Of a DNA stretch of 44,674 bases, positions 24,644 through 31,914 are shown piece by piece. Position 1 is the stretch's first letter. Each line of letters begins with the position of its first letter. Where the stretch lies: positions 1 through 44,674 of the forward strand of contig JAJUFT010000010.1 in assembly GCA_029263615.1 (NCBI GenBank), in the 5' to 3' direction. This DNA comes from Alcaligenaceae bacterium (GTDB taxonomy: Bacteria; Pseudomonadota; Gammaproteobacteria; Burkholderiales; Burkholderiaceae_B). The notes under the pieces were generated by a model that saw only the letters and a list, made by a program, of their open reading frames with translations, searched no databases and was not told where the DNA came from. Position numbers and translations under genes: made by a program.

Positions 24644-24673
24644 TTTATAAGATATATACAAAATGAATCTTAT
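24644..24673 (-). promoter_or_regulatory. NsrR-like nitric-oxide box and -10 element
   Basis: ATAAGAT (24647-24653) and ATCTTAT (24667-24673) are a perfect 7-bp inverted repeat with a 13-base spacer. Read over the inner 23 bases (24649-24671) the site agrees with the NsrR consensus (AAGATGCATTT, one base, AAATGCATCTT) at 17 of 22 fixed positions. A TATAAA -10 element on the minus strand (24644-24649) overlaps its edge, 15 bases before the ATG. The match is counted by eye; binding by NsrR is inferred, and no nsrR gene is in the window. Confidence 0.65.
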
Positions 24674-24854
24674 CAGCCGGAGGCGGGTCTATGCAATTTT
24701 CTGCCTCCCCCGAATCGCTCCGTCAAGTGCTTGGGTCATTTTCGCCACAGGGCCTGCAATTTGCATCACGAGGTCTGCAGTGTGAGACAGCGTCTCGCGC
24801 GTGACGAATTCACCTTGCCTGCCCTCCGCCGTTCAGCTGGACGTGGGCTAGCCT

Positions 24855-26147
24855 GTGATAACCTCGGAAGACCCGTGCAAGACGTCAAGGCCGGGCATCA
24901 CACTCTGCAGCCTCATTGTGTCAACCTCCAGTCAGTTCAGCTTCAGAAAGATCGCCATTCCGGCTTACGGCCCCTCCCTCCTGATGGGAATGGTTGAAGG
25001 CGCGATCTACCCCATCATTGCTCTCACCGCGCGCGACCTCGGGGCCTCCATCTCGGAAGCCGGCATCATTGTGGCGCTGATTGGCGTCGGGGCCCTGGTG
25101 AACAATATTCCCGCCGCGCTGCTGACCGCACGATTCGGCGAGCGCCTGTCGATGATCGGCGCAGCGCTGTTCACCATCATGGCGCTTATGCTGTGCATCA
25201 GTGCCACATCGCCGCTGATTCTGGCGATCGGCGTGTTCATGATCGGCATGGCGATGGCAGTGTTCTACCTGGCCCGCCAGACGTATCTGGCCGATGCGGT
25301 CCCCATCTCGATGCGTGCCCGGGCCCTGTCCACCCTCGGCGGTGTGATGCGTGTAGGCATGTTCATCAGCCCTTTCATCAGTGCCGGGCTCATGCAGTTC
25401 ATGGGGTTGAAAGGGGCTTACTGGCTGGCCACCGTGGCGTCTGCGGCGGCGGGAGCCCTGGCTTTCACCCTGCCCGAGCTGGAATCACGCGGCAAGCCGG
25501 TGCAAGCAGCCCAGACCGCGACCGGCGAGCCGGGGGCCCCCGCGCCCGCGCGCGAACCGGTGCCCGAGCCCAGCAAGAAAATGATGGCCATCCTGCGCGC
25601 CCACTGGCAAGCCTTTCTCACCCTGGGCACCGGCTGCCTGCTGGTGGCCGCCATTCGGGCCAGCCGCCAGATCGTGATCCCGCTATGGGCCACGCACATC
25701 ATGCTCGATGCCTCAACCGTGTCCATGGTGTACGGTGCGATGGGAGCGATCGACATGCTGCTGTTCTACCCAGCGGGCAAAATCATGGACCAGTACGGCC
25801 GCCAGTGGGTGGCCGCCCCCTGCGCGTTCATCCTGGCTGTTTCGCTGGCGCTGATGCCATTGACCTCGACACTTCTTGGCTTTCTGCTGGTGACCCTGCT
25901 CATGGGCCTGGGCAACGGCATCGGATCGGGCTTGGTCATGACGCTGGGCGCCGACGCCTCGCCCCCCCACGCCCGGCCCCAATTCCTGGGCATGTGGCGG
26001 CTGATGACCGATACCGGCTCCTGTGGAGGCCCGCTGCTGGTCTCGGCGGTGGCCGGCGCCGCCGGCCTGGCCACTGGCATTCTTTCCATCAGCGCCATGG
26101 GGTTTGCGGCAGCGGCAATCTTCTGGAAATGGTTGCCGCGTCGCTGA
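24855..26147 (+). CDS. Major facilitator superfamily transporter
   Basis: A 430-residue open frame with about 12 membrane segments and a long hydrophilic Ala/Pro-rich loop in the middle (around residues 210-240, PVQAAQTATGEPGAPAPARE). The MFS loop 2-3 mark is weak, but TARFGERLSMIGAALF and DQYGRQWVAAPCAF show the expected spacing. The start is unsure: GTG 24855 is the first in frame, GTG 24918 is nearer to the first membrane helix (FRKIAIPAYGPSLLMGM), and neither has a ribosome-binding site. The substrate is unknown. The 181 bases before it (24674-24854) show no gene or clear signal. Confidence 0.75.
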   Translation: MITSEDPCKTSRPGITLCSLIVSTSSQFSFRKIAIPAYGPSLLMGMVEGAIYPIIALTARDLGASISEAGIIVALIGVGALVNNIPAALLTARFGERLSMIGAALFTIMALMLCISATSPLILAIGVFMIGMAMAVFYLARQTYLADAVPISMRARALSTLGGVMRVGMFISPFISAGLMQFMGLKGAYWLATVASAAAGALAFTLPELESRGKPVQAAQTATGEPGAPAPAREPVPEPSKKMMAILRAHWQAFLTLGTGCLLVAAIRASRQIVIPLWATHIMLDASTVSMVYGAMGAIDMLLFYPAGKIMDQYGRQWVAAPCAFILAVSLALMPLTSTLLGFLLVTLLMGLGNGIGSGLVMTLGADASPPHARPQFLGMWRLMTDTGSCGGPLLVSAVAGAAGLATGILSISAMGFAAAAIFWKWLPRR

Positions 26148-26207
26148 TCTGATAGGCTTTACGGTCGACGCCCCACGGCGCACCGCATCAATTTTCAAGG
26201 AGTCTTC

Positions 26208-27059
26208 ATGTCCATCCAGCCCCTGATCGAAGCCGCCGAGCTTCAGGCGCTCATCCGTGAGGAAGGCAGCACGCTTTTCATTGCAGACTGCCGCTATGTA
26301 CTCACTGACCCCGAGGCGGGCAAGCAGGCATACACCCAAGGCCATATCCCGGGCGCGGTTCATGTCGACCTGGGCGACGTACTCAGCACGCCCACCACCG
26401 GCATGAATGGCCGCCACCCCCTGCCCGACCCGGAGGCCTTCGCGCATGCACTGGCGGAACTTGGCGTCGATGACGACACCCTGGTCGTGGCTTACGACGC
26501 CGAAGATGCCTCCTTTGCCGCGCGTCTCTGGTGGATGCTGCGCTGGATCGGGCATGAGCGCGTTCGAGTCCTCAGTGGTGGTCTGCGCGCCTGGCGCGAG
26601 GCGGGCGGCACGCTCAGCACCACGCCGGCAGTGACGCGCAAGGGCACGCTGAGCGCACGTCGTCGCTCCATGCCGACCGTGACCTTCGGAGACGTTCTGA
26701 CCAACCTGACCGAAGGCCGGAAGGTGGTGGTGGATGCCCGCAGTCCCGATCGCTACCGGGGCGAAAACGAAACCATCGACCCCATTGGCGGCCGTATTCC
26801 GGGCGCCCGCAACCGCTTCTTCAAGGACAATCTCGACGCACAGGGCCGGTTCAAGCCAGCGGAAACCCTGCGCGCGGAATTCCAGGCGGTGCTGGGTGAC
26901 ACCGCCCCGGAAAACGTCATCAATCAATGCGGGTCGGGCGTCACGGCCTGCCACAACCTGCTGGCCATGGAAGTGGCGGGGCTGCATGGCGCGGCCCTGT
27001 ACCCCGGCTCTTGGAGCGAGTGGTGCCGCCAGCGTGACGTTCCCGTCGAACGCGGCTAG
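26208..27059 (+). CDS. sseA: 3-Mercaptopyruvate sulfurtransferase
   Basis: A 283-residue tandem-rhodanese protein that moves sulfur from 3-mercaptopyruvate (or thiosulfate) to a thiophilic acceptor. The inactive N-terminal rhodanese domain covers about residues 1-140 and the active one 160-280. The active-site loop is CGSGVTACHN with Cys241; the CGSGVT form is that of mercaptopyruvate enzymes, while thiosulfate enzymes usually have CRKGVT. AAGGAG lies 6-7 bases before ATG 26208. Its stop codon overlaps that of the convergent Bug gene. Confidence 0.9.
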   Translation: MSIQPLIEAAELQALIREEGSTLFIADCRYVLTDPEAGKQAYTQGHIPGAVHVDLGDVLSTPTTGMNGRHPLPDPEAFAHALAELGVDDDTLVVAYDAEDASFAARLWWMLRWIGHERVRVLSGGLRAWREAGGTLSTTPAVTRKGTLSARRRSMPTVTFGDVLTNLTEGRKVVVDARSPDRYRGENETIDPIGGRIPGARNRFFKDNLDAQGRFKPAETLRAEFQAVLGDTAPENVINQCGSGVTACHNLLAMEVAGLHGAALYPGSWSEWCRQRDVPVERG

Positions 27060-28078
27060 TTCATCTTCAGGCCAAGGGTTCGGGCGGCCTCGGCAAAGCG
27101 TTGCAGGTCCGCCCGAACAATCTCCGCAAATGCCTCGGGTGGCTCCTGGGGCAGGTCGTAGCCCATGCCACGCAGCGTCTCCTGCATTGCGGGCTCGGCC
27201 AGCAGCGCCGCGAGGGTGCCGCGGATCTGTGTGATGACGTCCGTCGGCGTGCCCACCGGGGCCAGCAGGCCATGCCACTGATTCAACGCATAGCCCGTCA
27301 CGCCCAGCTCGGCGATGGTGGGGATGTCGGGCAGCAGCGCCGAGCGCTCGGCCGACGTGACCGCCAATGCCCTGAGCGACCCTGTCTGAATATGCGGTAA
27401 GGCGCTGGACGCCGTGACCACCCCCAGCCCGACCGTACCCGCCATCACGTCGATGAGGGCGGGGCCGCATCCCCGGTAGGGAACATGCAGCCATTGGGCG
27501 CCCGTGGCACGGTTCAACATGCCGGCGGCCAGATGTTGAGGGGTGCCGTTCCCGCACGAGGCATACGCCGGGGCCGATTCCACCTGCGCCGTCCTGCCGG
27601 CCTCGACCGCGCTGAACAGATCCGTCCAGGGCGAGTCGATGGCGGTCACAATCACCGAAGGCACATACGCCACGTTGATCACTCCCGTGAGGTCGTGAGC
27701 CGGATCAAAACCGAGTTCGGCCAGCACGGCCGGATTGATAGCGTAGGAACTGTTGGCCACCAGCAGGGTGTGACCGTCAGCCTTGGACCGGGCCACGTGT
27801 TGCGCCCCGATATTGCCGCTCGCACCCGAACGGTTTTCCACCACAAAAGGCTGGCCCAGCTTCTGATGCAGGGTGTCGGCCAGGCGGCGCGCCAGTGTGT
27901 CGGTTCCCCCGCCGGGCGGGAAGGTGACGACCAACGTGACCGGGCCGCGGGGCCAATGGGGAGACACCGGCGCCTCCGAATGATCGCTGCGCGCCACGCC
28001 CACCACCGCAGCGGCGGCGAACAGCGCGAGTGCGGCCGCGCCCAGACGGCGCAGCCAGGGCCCTTCAAACGTTCCCAT
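27056..28078 (-). CDS. Bug-family (TctC) periplasmic solute receptor
   Basis: A 340-residue receptor with an N-terminal hydrophobic stretch ([20 protein letters not shown]) and the family runs [38 protein letters not shown] and [18 protein letters not shown]. It carries two extra cysteines ([10 protein letters not shown] and YRGCGPAL) that could form a disulfide. The ATG at 28078 overlaps the nadC 3' end by 14 bases; a GTG at 28108 would overlap by 44. Translation is probably coupled to nadC. That places it under the NrtR operators, so its ligand may be a pyridine carboxylate such as nicotinate or quinolinate; this is inference from context. Confidence 0.85.
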   Translation of the reverse strand: MGTFEGPWLRRLGAAALALFAAAAVVGVARSDHSEAPVSPHWPRGPVTLVVTFPPGGGTDTLARRLADTLHQKLGQPFVVENRSGASGNIGAQHVARSKADGHTLLVANSSYAINPAVLAELGFDPAHDLTGVINVAYVPSVIVTAIDSPWTDLFSAVEAGRTAQVESAPAYASCGNGTPQHLAAGMLNRATGAQWLHVPYRGCGPALIDVMAGTVGLGVVTASSALPHIQTGSLRALAVTSAERSALLPDIPTIAELGVTGYALNQWHGLLAPVGTPTDVITQIRGTLAALLAEPAMQETLRGMGYDLPQEPPEAFAEIVRADLQRFAEAARTLGLKMN

Positions 28079-29045
28079 CTTCCCCGCCACTGCCGGACAC
28101 GTCGTCACTCACCTCGTCCAGACCGATGTCCAGTACCGCCACACTATGCGTGATCGCACCGACGGCAATATAGTCCACCCCGCTGCGGGCCACGTCGGCC
28201 ACGGTATCCAGCGTCACCCGCCCCGATGCTTCGGTGACGGCGCGCCCGTTCACGATGCGCACGGCTTCTCGCAAGGTGTCGGGCGACATGTTGTCCAGAA
28301 GAATGATGTTCGCGCCGGCGGCCAGCCCCTCTTCCAGTTGCTCCAGGGTGTCTACTTCCAGCTCAATCGCCACCATGTGGCCGGCCGCCTTGCGGGCGCG
28401 CTCGACCGCCTGGCGCACCCCGCCGGCGACCGCCACGTGGTTGTCCTTGATCAGGATGGCGTCGTCCAGGCCGTAGCGATGGTTGCTGCCGCCTCCGACG
28501 CGCACGGCATACTTCTGCACCATCCGTAGGCCCGGCAGTGTCTTGCGCGTGCAGGTCACCTTGGCGCCGTAGGGGCGGATGACGTCCGCAATGCGCGCCG
28601 TGGCGGTGGCCACCCCGCTCAGATGACCCATGAAATTGAGGGCCGTCCGCTCTGCGGAAAGAATGGCACGTGCCGGGCCTTCCACCGTCGCAATGATGTC
28701 GCCCCGGTTCAGACGTTGCCCGTCGCGCATCAGCGGGAGGAAGCGGATGGAAGGATCCATGAGCCGGAAGGCCAGTCGGGCGAGATCCAGCCCCGCCAGC
28801 ACGCCGCGCTCACGCGCGACGAAGCGCAGGCAGGTACGTGCCTGGGCTGGAATGATGAGATTGCTGGTCAGGTCACCGGCTCGGCCCAGATCTTCCTGCA
28901 GGGTGTTGCGAACCAGGGGTTCCAGCATCACGTCGGCCAGGGGAGGAACCTCGGGCAGCGCGATGTCCAAGGGATCCGACGGCGTCCCTGCCGCGTCAAC
29001 GGGCCGCACGTCCTCAACGACGGGCACATCCTTATTTATGCTCAT
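28065..29045 (-). CDS. nadC: Quinolinate phosphoribosyltransferase (decarboxylating)
   Basis: Makes nicotinate mononucleotide from quinolinate and PRPP in de novo NAD synthesis. The 326-residue protein has the NadC runs [61 protein letters not shown] and LDNMSP. Its N-terminus is about 25-30 residues longer than E. coli NadC and its C-terminal tail (about 15 acidic/Gly residues) is also extended. ATG 29045 lies inside a palindromic operator and has no Shine-Dalgarno sequence, so a later start is possible. nrtR lies upstream on the same strand. Confidence 0.93.
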   Translation of the reverse strand: MSINKDVPVVEDVRPVDAAGTPSDPLDIALPEVPPLADVMLEPLVRNTLQEDLGRAGDLTSNLIIPAQARTCLRFVARERGVLAGLDLARLAFRLMDPSIRFLPLMRDGQRLNRGDIIATVEGPARAILSAERTALNFMGHLSGVATATARIADVIRPYGAKVTCTRKTLPGLRMVQKYAVRVGGGSNHRYGLDDAILIKDNHVAVAGGVRQAVERARKAAGHMVAIELEVDTLEQLEEGLAAGANIILLDNMSPDTLREAVRIVNGRAVTEASGRVTLDTVADVARSGVDYIAVGAITHSVAVLDIGLDEVSDDVSGSGGEDGNV

Positions 29046-29056
29046 TTTGAGTATAT
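29036..29056. promoter_or_regulatory. NrtR-type operator 1, over the nadC start codon
   Basis: TTATGCT (29036-29042), 7-base spacer CATTTTG, AGTATAT (29050-29056). The left arm is identical to operator 2 and the spacing is the same. The nadC start codon (29043-29045, minus strand) falls in the spacer, so a bound repressor would act as a roadblock or cover an alternative promoter (TATACT on the minus strand). Confidence 0.6.
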
Positions 29057-29118
29057 TGTGGCGTTAGCAAAAGCCGGATGAGCTCCCTTCTCCCGGAGCC
29101 CCGCCGGCACGGTTCCGA

Positions 29119-29149
29119 TTATGCTAATCCTGAGCATAAATAAGGTCAA
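29119..29149 (-). promoter_or_regulatory. NrtR-type operator 2 and nadC promoter
   Basis: TTATGCT (29119-29125), 7-base spacer, AGCATAA (29133-29139) is a perfect 7-bp inverted repeat. On the minus strand TTGACC (29149-29144) is followed after 17 bases by TAGCAT (29126-29121) or after 20 by CATAAT, a plausible promoter about 75 bases before nadC, with the operator between and over its elements. Operator centres are 83 bases apart, about eight helical turns. Confidence 0.65.
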
Positions 29150-29191
29150 GTACTGGCAGCCCCCGCCGAGGCGCAAGCGCGACACCCTGGG

Positions 29192-30166
29192 CTAACGTGC
29201 CAACGGCAACTTGCTGCCCGCAATGGCACGATCGACCATGACGTCGCGCCGGAACTGAAACAGCTTGGCGGGCCGCCCTGCGACCCCTCTTTCCATGGCG
29301 CCCGTCTCTTCCACCAGGGCCTGCTGCTCGATGAAGCGGCGGAAATTCTGCTTGTGCAGCAGGCGACCCGCCACCGCTTCGAAAGCCTGCTGCAGCTGCA
29401 GCAGCGTGAATCGTTGCGGCATGAGTTCGAACACCACCGGGTGATAGCGAATCTTGGCCCGCAGCCGCGCCATGGCAGTGGCCAGAATGCGGCGGTGGTC
29501 GTGAGGCATCGGCGTTCCCGGCACGACGCGGTCCGCTTCTTCCGGATGGCGACGCAGTGCCTCGGGCACACAGGCGGCTTCGTACAGCAACTCATAGCGC
29601 TGCAAGACCAGTTCTTCGTTCCAGCTGTCCGGGTCCTGGCTGAAGGTGAGGCCGACCCGGCGGCGGCGCCGCTCGCGCACTGCGGCGTCTTCGGTGCTTT
29701 CCACCCAGGCCTTGAGGCGCGGCAGAATGTCCGTGGAAACCAGCTCAGGCGGGCCCTCCCGCCAGTCTTCCCAGGGGAAGTAGCGGTACCAGTCCTGCCA
29801 ATTGGCGGTTTCCCCCGGGCCCGGGGTCTTTTCGCGGGTCAGGCCCAGATAACTGACGGACACGATACGCTGCCCTGCGGCATTGGCGCGGTCGCGATCG
29901 GCAAAGGTGTACAGCTGCTCCACATAGCCCAGCGGGTGGTGGGTCTGGCGTTCGACCCAGGCACGCAGTCCGGCCTGCAGCGACCGGTGGGAAAACTCGA
30001 AGGCACCGGCGGGCAGCGCGTGGTCGGCATCGCGCACCAGCACGCGCGGCATGCCCTGGGTGACCGCCACAATGACGGCGACCAGCTCGACCTGCAGGCC
30101 GGCGTCGGTTGCCTGTGCGGGAATATCGTCGGGTCTGTTTTCAGGCAAGGAAGTGAATTCTGTCAT
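29192..30166 (-). CDS. nrtR: NrtR, Nudix-related transcriptional regulator of NAD metabolism
   Basis: A 324-residue protein with an N-terminal Nudix-like domain (about residues 25-165: LQVELVAVIVAVTQGMPRVL, LPAGAFEFSHRSLQAGLRAW) and a C-terminal winged helix (about 220-310: MPQRFTLLQLQQAFEAVAGR, QNFRRFIEQQALVEETG, GRPAKLFQF). The full Nudix box (GX5EX7REUXEEXGU) is not intact, as in NrtR proteins that bind ADP-ribose without hydrolysing it. The family represses NAD synthesis genes and releases DNA on binding ADP-ribose. nadC lies directly downstream behind two matching palindromes, which strongly supports the assignment. Confidence 0.88.
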   Translation of the reverse strand: MTEFTSLPENRPDDIPAQATDAGLQVELVAVIVAVTQGMPRVLVRDADHALPAGAFEFSHRSLQAGLRAWVERQTHHPLGYVEQLYTFADRDRANAAGQRIVSVSYLGLTREKTPGPGETANWQDWYRYFPWEDWREGPPELVSTDILPRLKAWVESTEDAAVRERRRRRVGLTFSQDPDSWNEELVLQRYELLYEAACVPEALRRHPEEADRVVPGTPMPHDHRRILATAMARLRAKIRYHPVVFELMPQRFTLLQLQQAFEAVAGRLLHKQNFRRFIEQQALVEETGAMERGVAGRPAKLFQFRRDVMVDRAIAGSKLPLAR

Positions 30167-30239
30167 GTTCTCGCGGCGTGTAGCGCCAAGGCGAAGATAT
30201 CATGAACCCCTGTTCCGGGTCATGACCGCCCTGGCGTGT

Positions 30240-31838
30240 TCAGGCGCCCGGAATCGTGACAGGCGCCTGTCGGCCCTCCAGCAAATAATGGCATGTTCGC
30301 AGCACGTGCGTGGCGGACCGCTCCAGTGAACGCAGGGCATCGGTCAGCTGCAAGGCGTGGGCCACGCCGCCATCCACCCGATCGGACTCCAGCAGGCGGG
30401 CCCGCACCCCCTGCGCAGCGACGGCCAGCTCCACCCCCTTGCGCTGCAGGACTTCTTGCCAATGGGGTTCGGCCCGGCCGTCCAGGCCGGCGTGCACCAG
30501 CGCAAGCAGCCCGTCCATCTGCTGCTTGACGGACGCCAGGTCCGCGTCTTCATCGGCGTGCAGGGTGGCGGAATCCGCTTGCAGGCGGCCGCACAGGCGC
30601 AGCAGGTGATCGATGGCATGCAGCTGTGCCACGCGTTGTCGGTGCAGGCCAGGGTCGTGTTCGAGCGGCGGCAGGCGCGCAATGAACTGGAGCGCCTCGT
30701 TCAGGCTCTCGTGGGCCCGCAGGAGAATCTCCCGCAACGCGTCATCCATGGGGCGTGACAGCAGGTTGCGCTGCACTTCCACCAGCTGGTGCGTAATGGA
30801 TTCGAGCGAGCGCTGCGAAGCCTCGAGCGCCACTGCCGGCACCCCGAGCGAACTGGCATCCAGGTGGCGCCCCATGTCCTGCTTGCGTTCAGGTAGCAGG
30901 CGCGCCACCAGACGTTCAAAGTGCCCGACGCCCGGCATGAACAACGCCACACCCACGGCGATGAACAGGGTATGGAACACCGCCAGACTCATGGCCCCCC
31001 CTTCCAGCCCCGCGTGCACGTGCAGCCAGTCCAGCGCACCCAGAAACACCGGCAGCAGCACGATGGCCACCAGCCCGCTGCCCAGATTGAACAGGATGTG
31101 GGCGAGCGCCGTTCGCTTGGCCGCCACCGTGCCCCCGATGGTCACCAGCGCCCCCGTGAGGGTGGTGCCGATGGCCGCCCCCACCACGATCGAAGCCGCC
31201 TGTTCCATCACCAGGGTGCCCGCATGCAGCGCCGTCAAGGTGGTGGCCACGGCGGCCGTCGACGACTGCAGCAAGGTGGTGAGCACCACGCCCACCAGCA
31301 TGGCCAGCACGTGCGCCCAGACGCCGCTCGACGGCAGGGTCTTCAGGTCGAAATCGTTCGCCAGCCCCTGCATCCCTTCCTGCATGCCGGACAGCCCGAG
31401 AAACAGCATGCCGAAACCGGCGCACGCCAACCCCATGTGCCGCCAGCGGCCGTGGCCCAGTACCCGGAGAAAGGCACCCAGGCCGATGAGCGGCAAGGTG
31501 TAGTAGCCCAGATTGATTTTCAAGCCCAGACTGGCCACGAACCACCCCGTGGCGGTGGTGCCCAGGCTGGCACCAATCACCACCCCGATGGCCTGCGAAT
31601 AGCCGATGAGGCCCGCACTCACGAAACCGATCAGGGTCACGGTCGTGGCCGTGGACGACTGAATCAGCACGGTGGTCAGCGCACCGGAGACAAAAGCGCG
31701 CCAGGGCGTGCCCGTGAATCGCAGCAAATATCGGCGCAGCGCAGCGCCCGCAAACCCGACCAGACCTTCCGACAACAGCGACATGCCGAGCAGGAACAGA
31801 CCGATGCCGCCCAGCAGCCGAAAAACCACATCCACCAT
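30240..31838 (-). CDS. Na/Pi cotransporter (NptA/YjbB type) with PhoU-like tail
   Basis: A 532-residue membrane protein. The first ~320 residues contain two inverted repeats of the Na/Pi family, each with the QSS signature (TVLIQSSTATTVTLIGFVSA and TTLLQSSTAAVATTLTALHA) and a GAxIGTT run (GASLGTTATGW, GAAIGTTLTGALV). The last ~200 residues are soluble, helical and PhoU-like (LEASQRSLESITHQLVEVQR). It probably exports or imports phosphate with sodium at the inner membrane. It lies between the oxidase genes and nrtR, 73 bases from nrtR, on the same strand, with no obvious functional link. Confidence 0.87.
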   Translation of the reverse strand: MVDVVFRLLGGIGLFLLGMSLLSEGLVGFAGAALRRYLLRFTGTPWRAFVSGALTTVLIQSSTATTVTLIGFVSAGLIGYSQAIGVVIGASLGTTATGWFVASLGLKINLGYYTLPLIGLGAFLRVLGHGRWRHMGLACAGFGMLFLGLSGMQEGMQGLANDFDLKTLPSSGVWAHVLAMLVGVVLTTLLQSSTAAVATTLTALHAGTLVMEQAASIVVGAAIGTTLTGALVTIGGTVAAKRTALAHILFNLGSGLVAIVLLPVFLGALDWLHVHAGLEGGAMSLAVFHTLFIAVGVALFMPGVGHFERLVARLLPERKQDMGRHLDASSLGVPAVALEASQRSLESITHQLVEVQRNLLSRPMDDALREILLRAHESLNEALQFIARLPPLEHDPGLHRQRVAQLHAIDHLLRLCGRLQADSATLHADEDADLASVKQQMDGLLALVHAGLDGRAEPHWQEVLQRKGVELAVAAQGVRARLLESDRVDGGVAHALQLTDALRSLERSATHVLRTCHYLLEGRQAPVTIPGA

Positions 31839-31914
31839 GCGTCAACCCGCCCGGCAAGAAACAATTGGAAAAGAAGGTTCCAAGCATGCCGGTATGCCTG
31901 CAAATTTGCAAATC

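Noticed and set aside
24741-24854. Possible small gene or leader peptide before the MFS gene
   Set aside because: Frames here are short or lack a ribosome-binding site, and no structured leader could be recognised.
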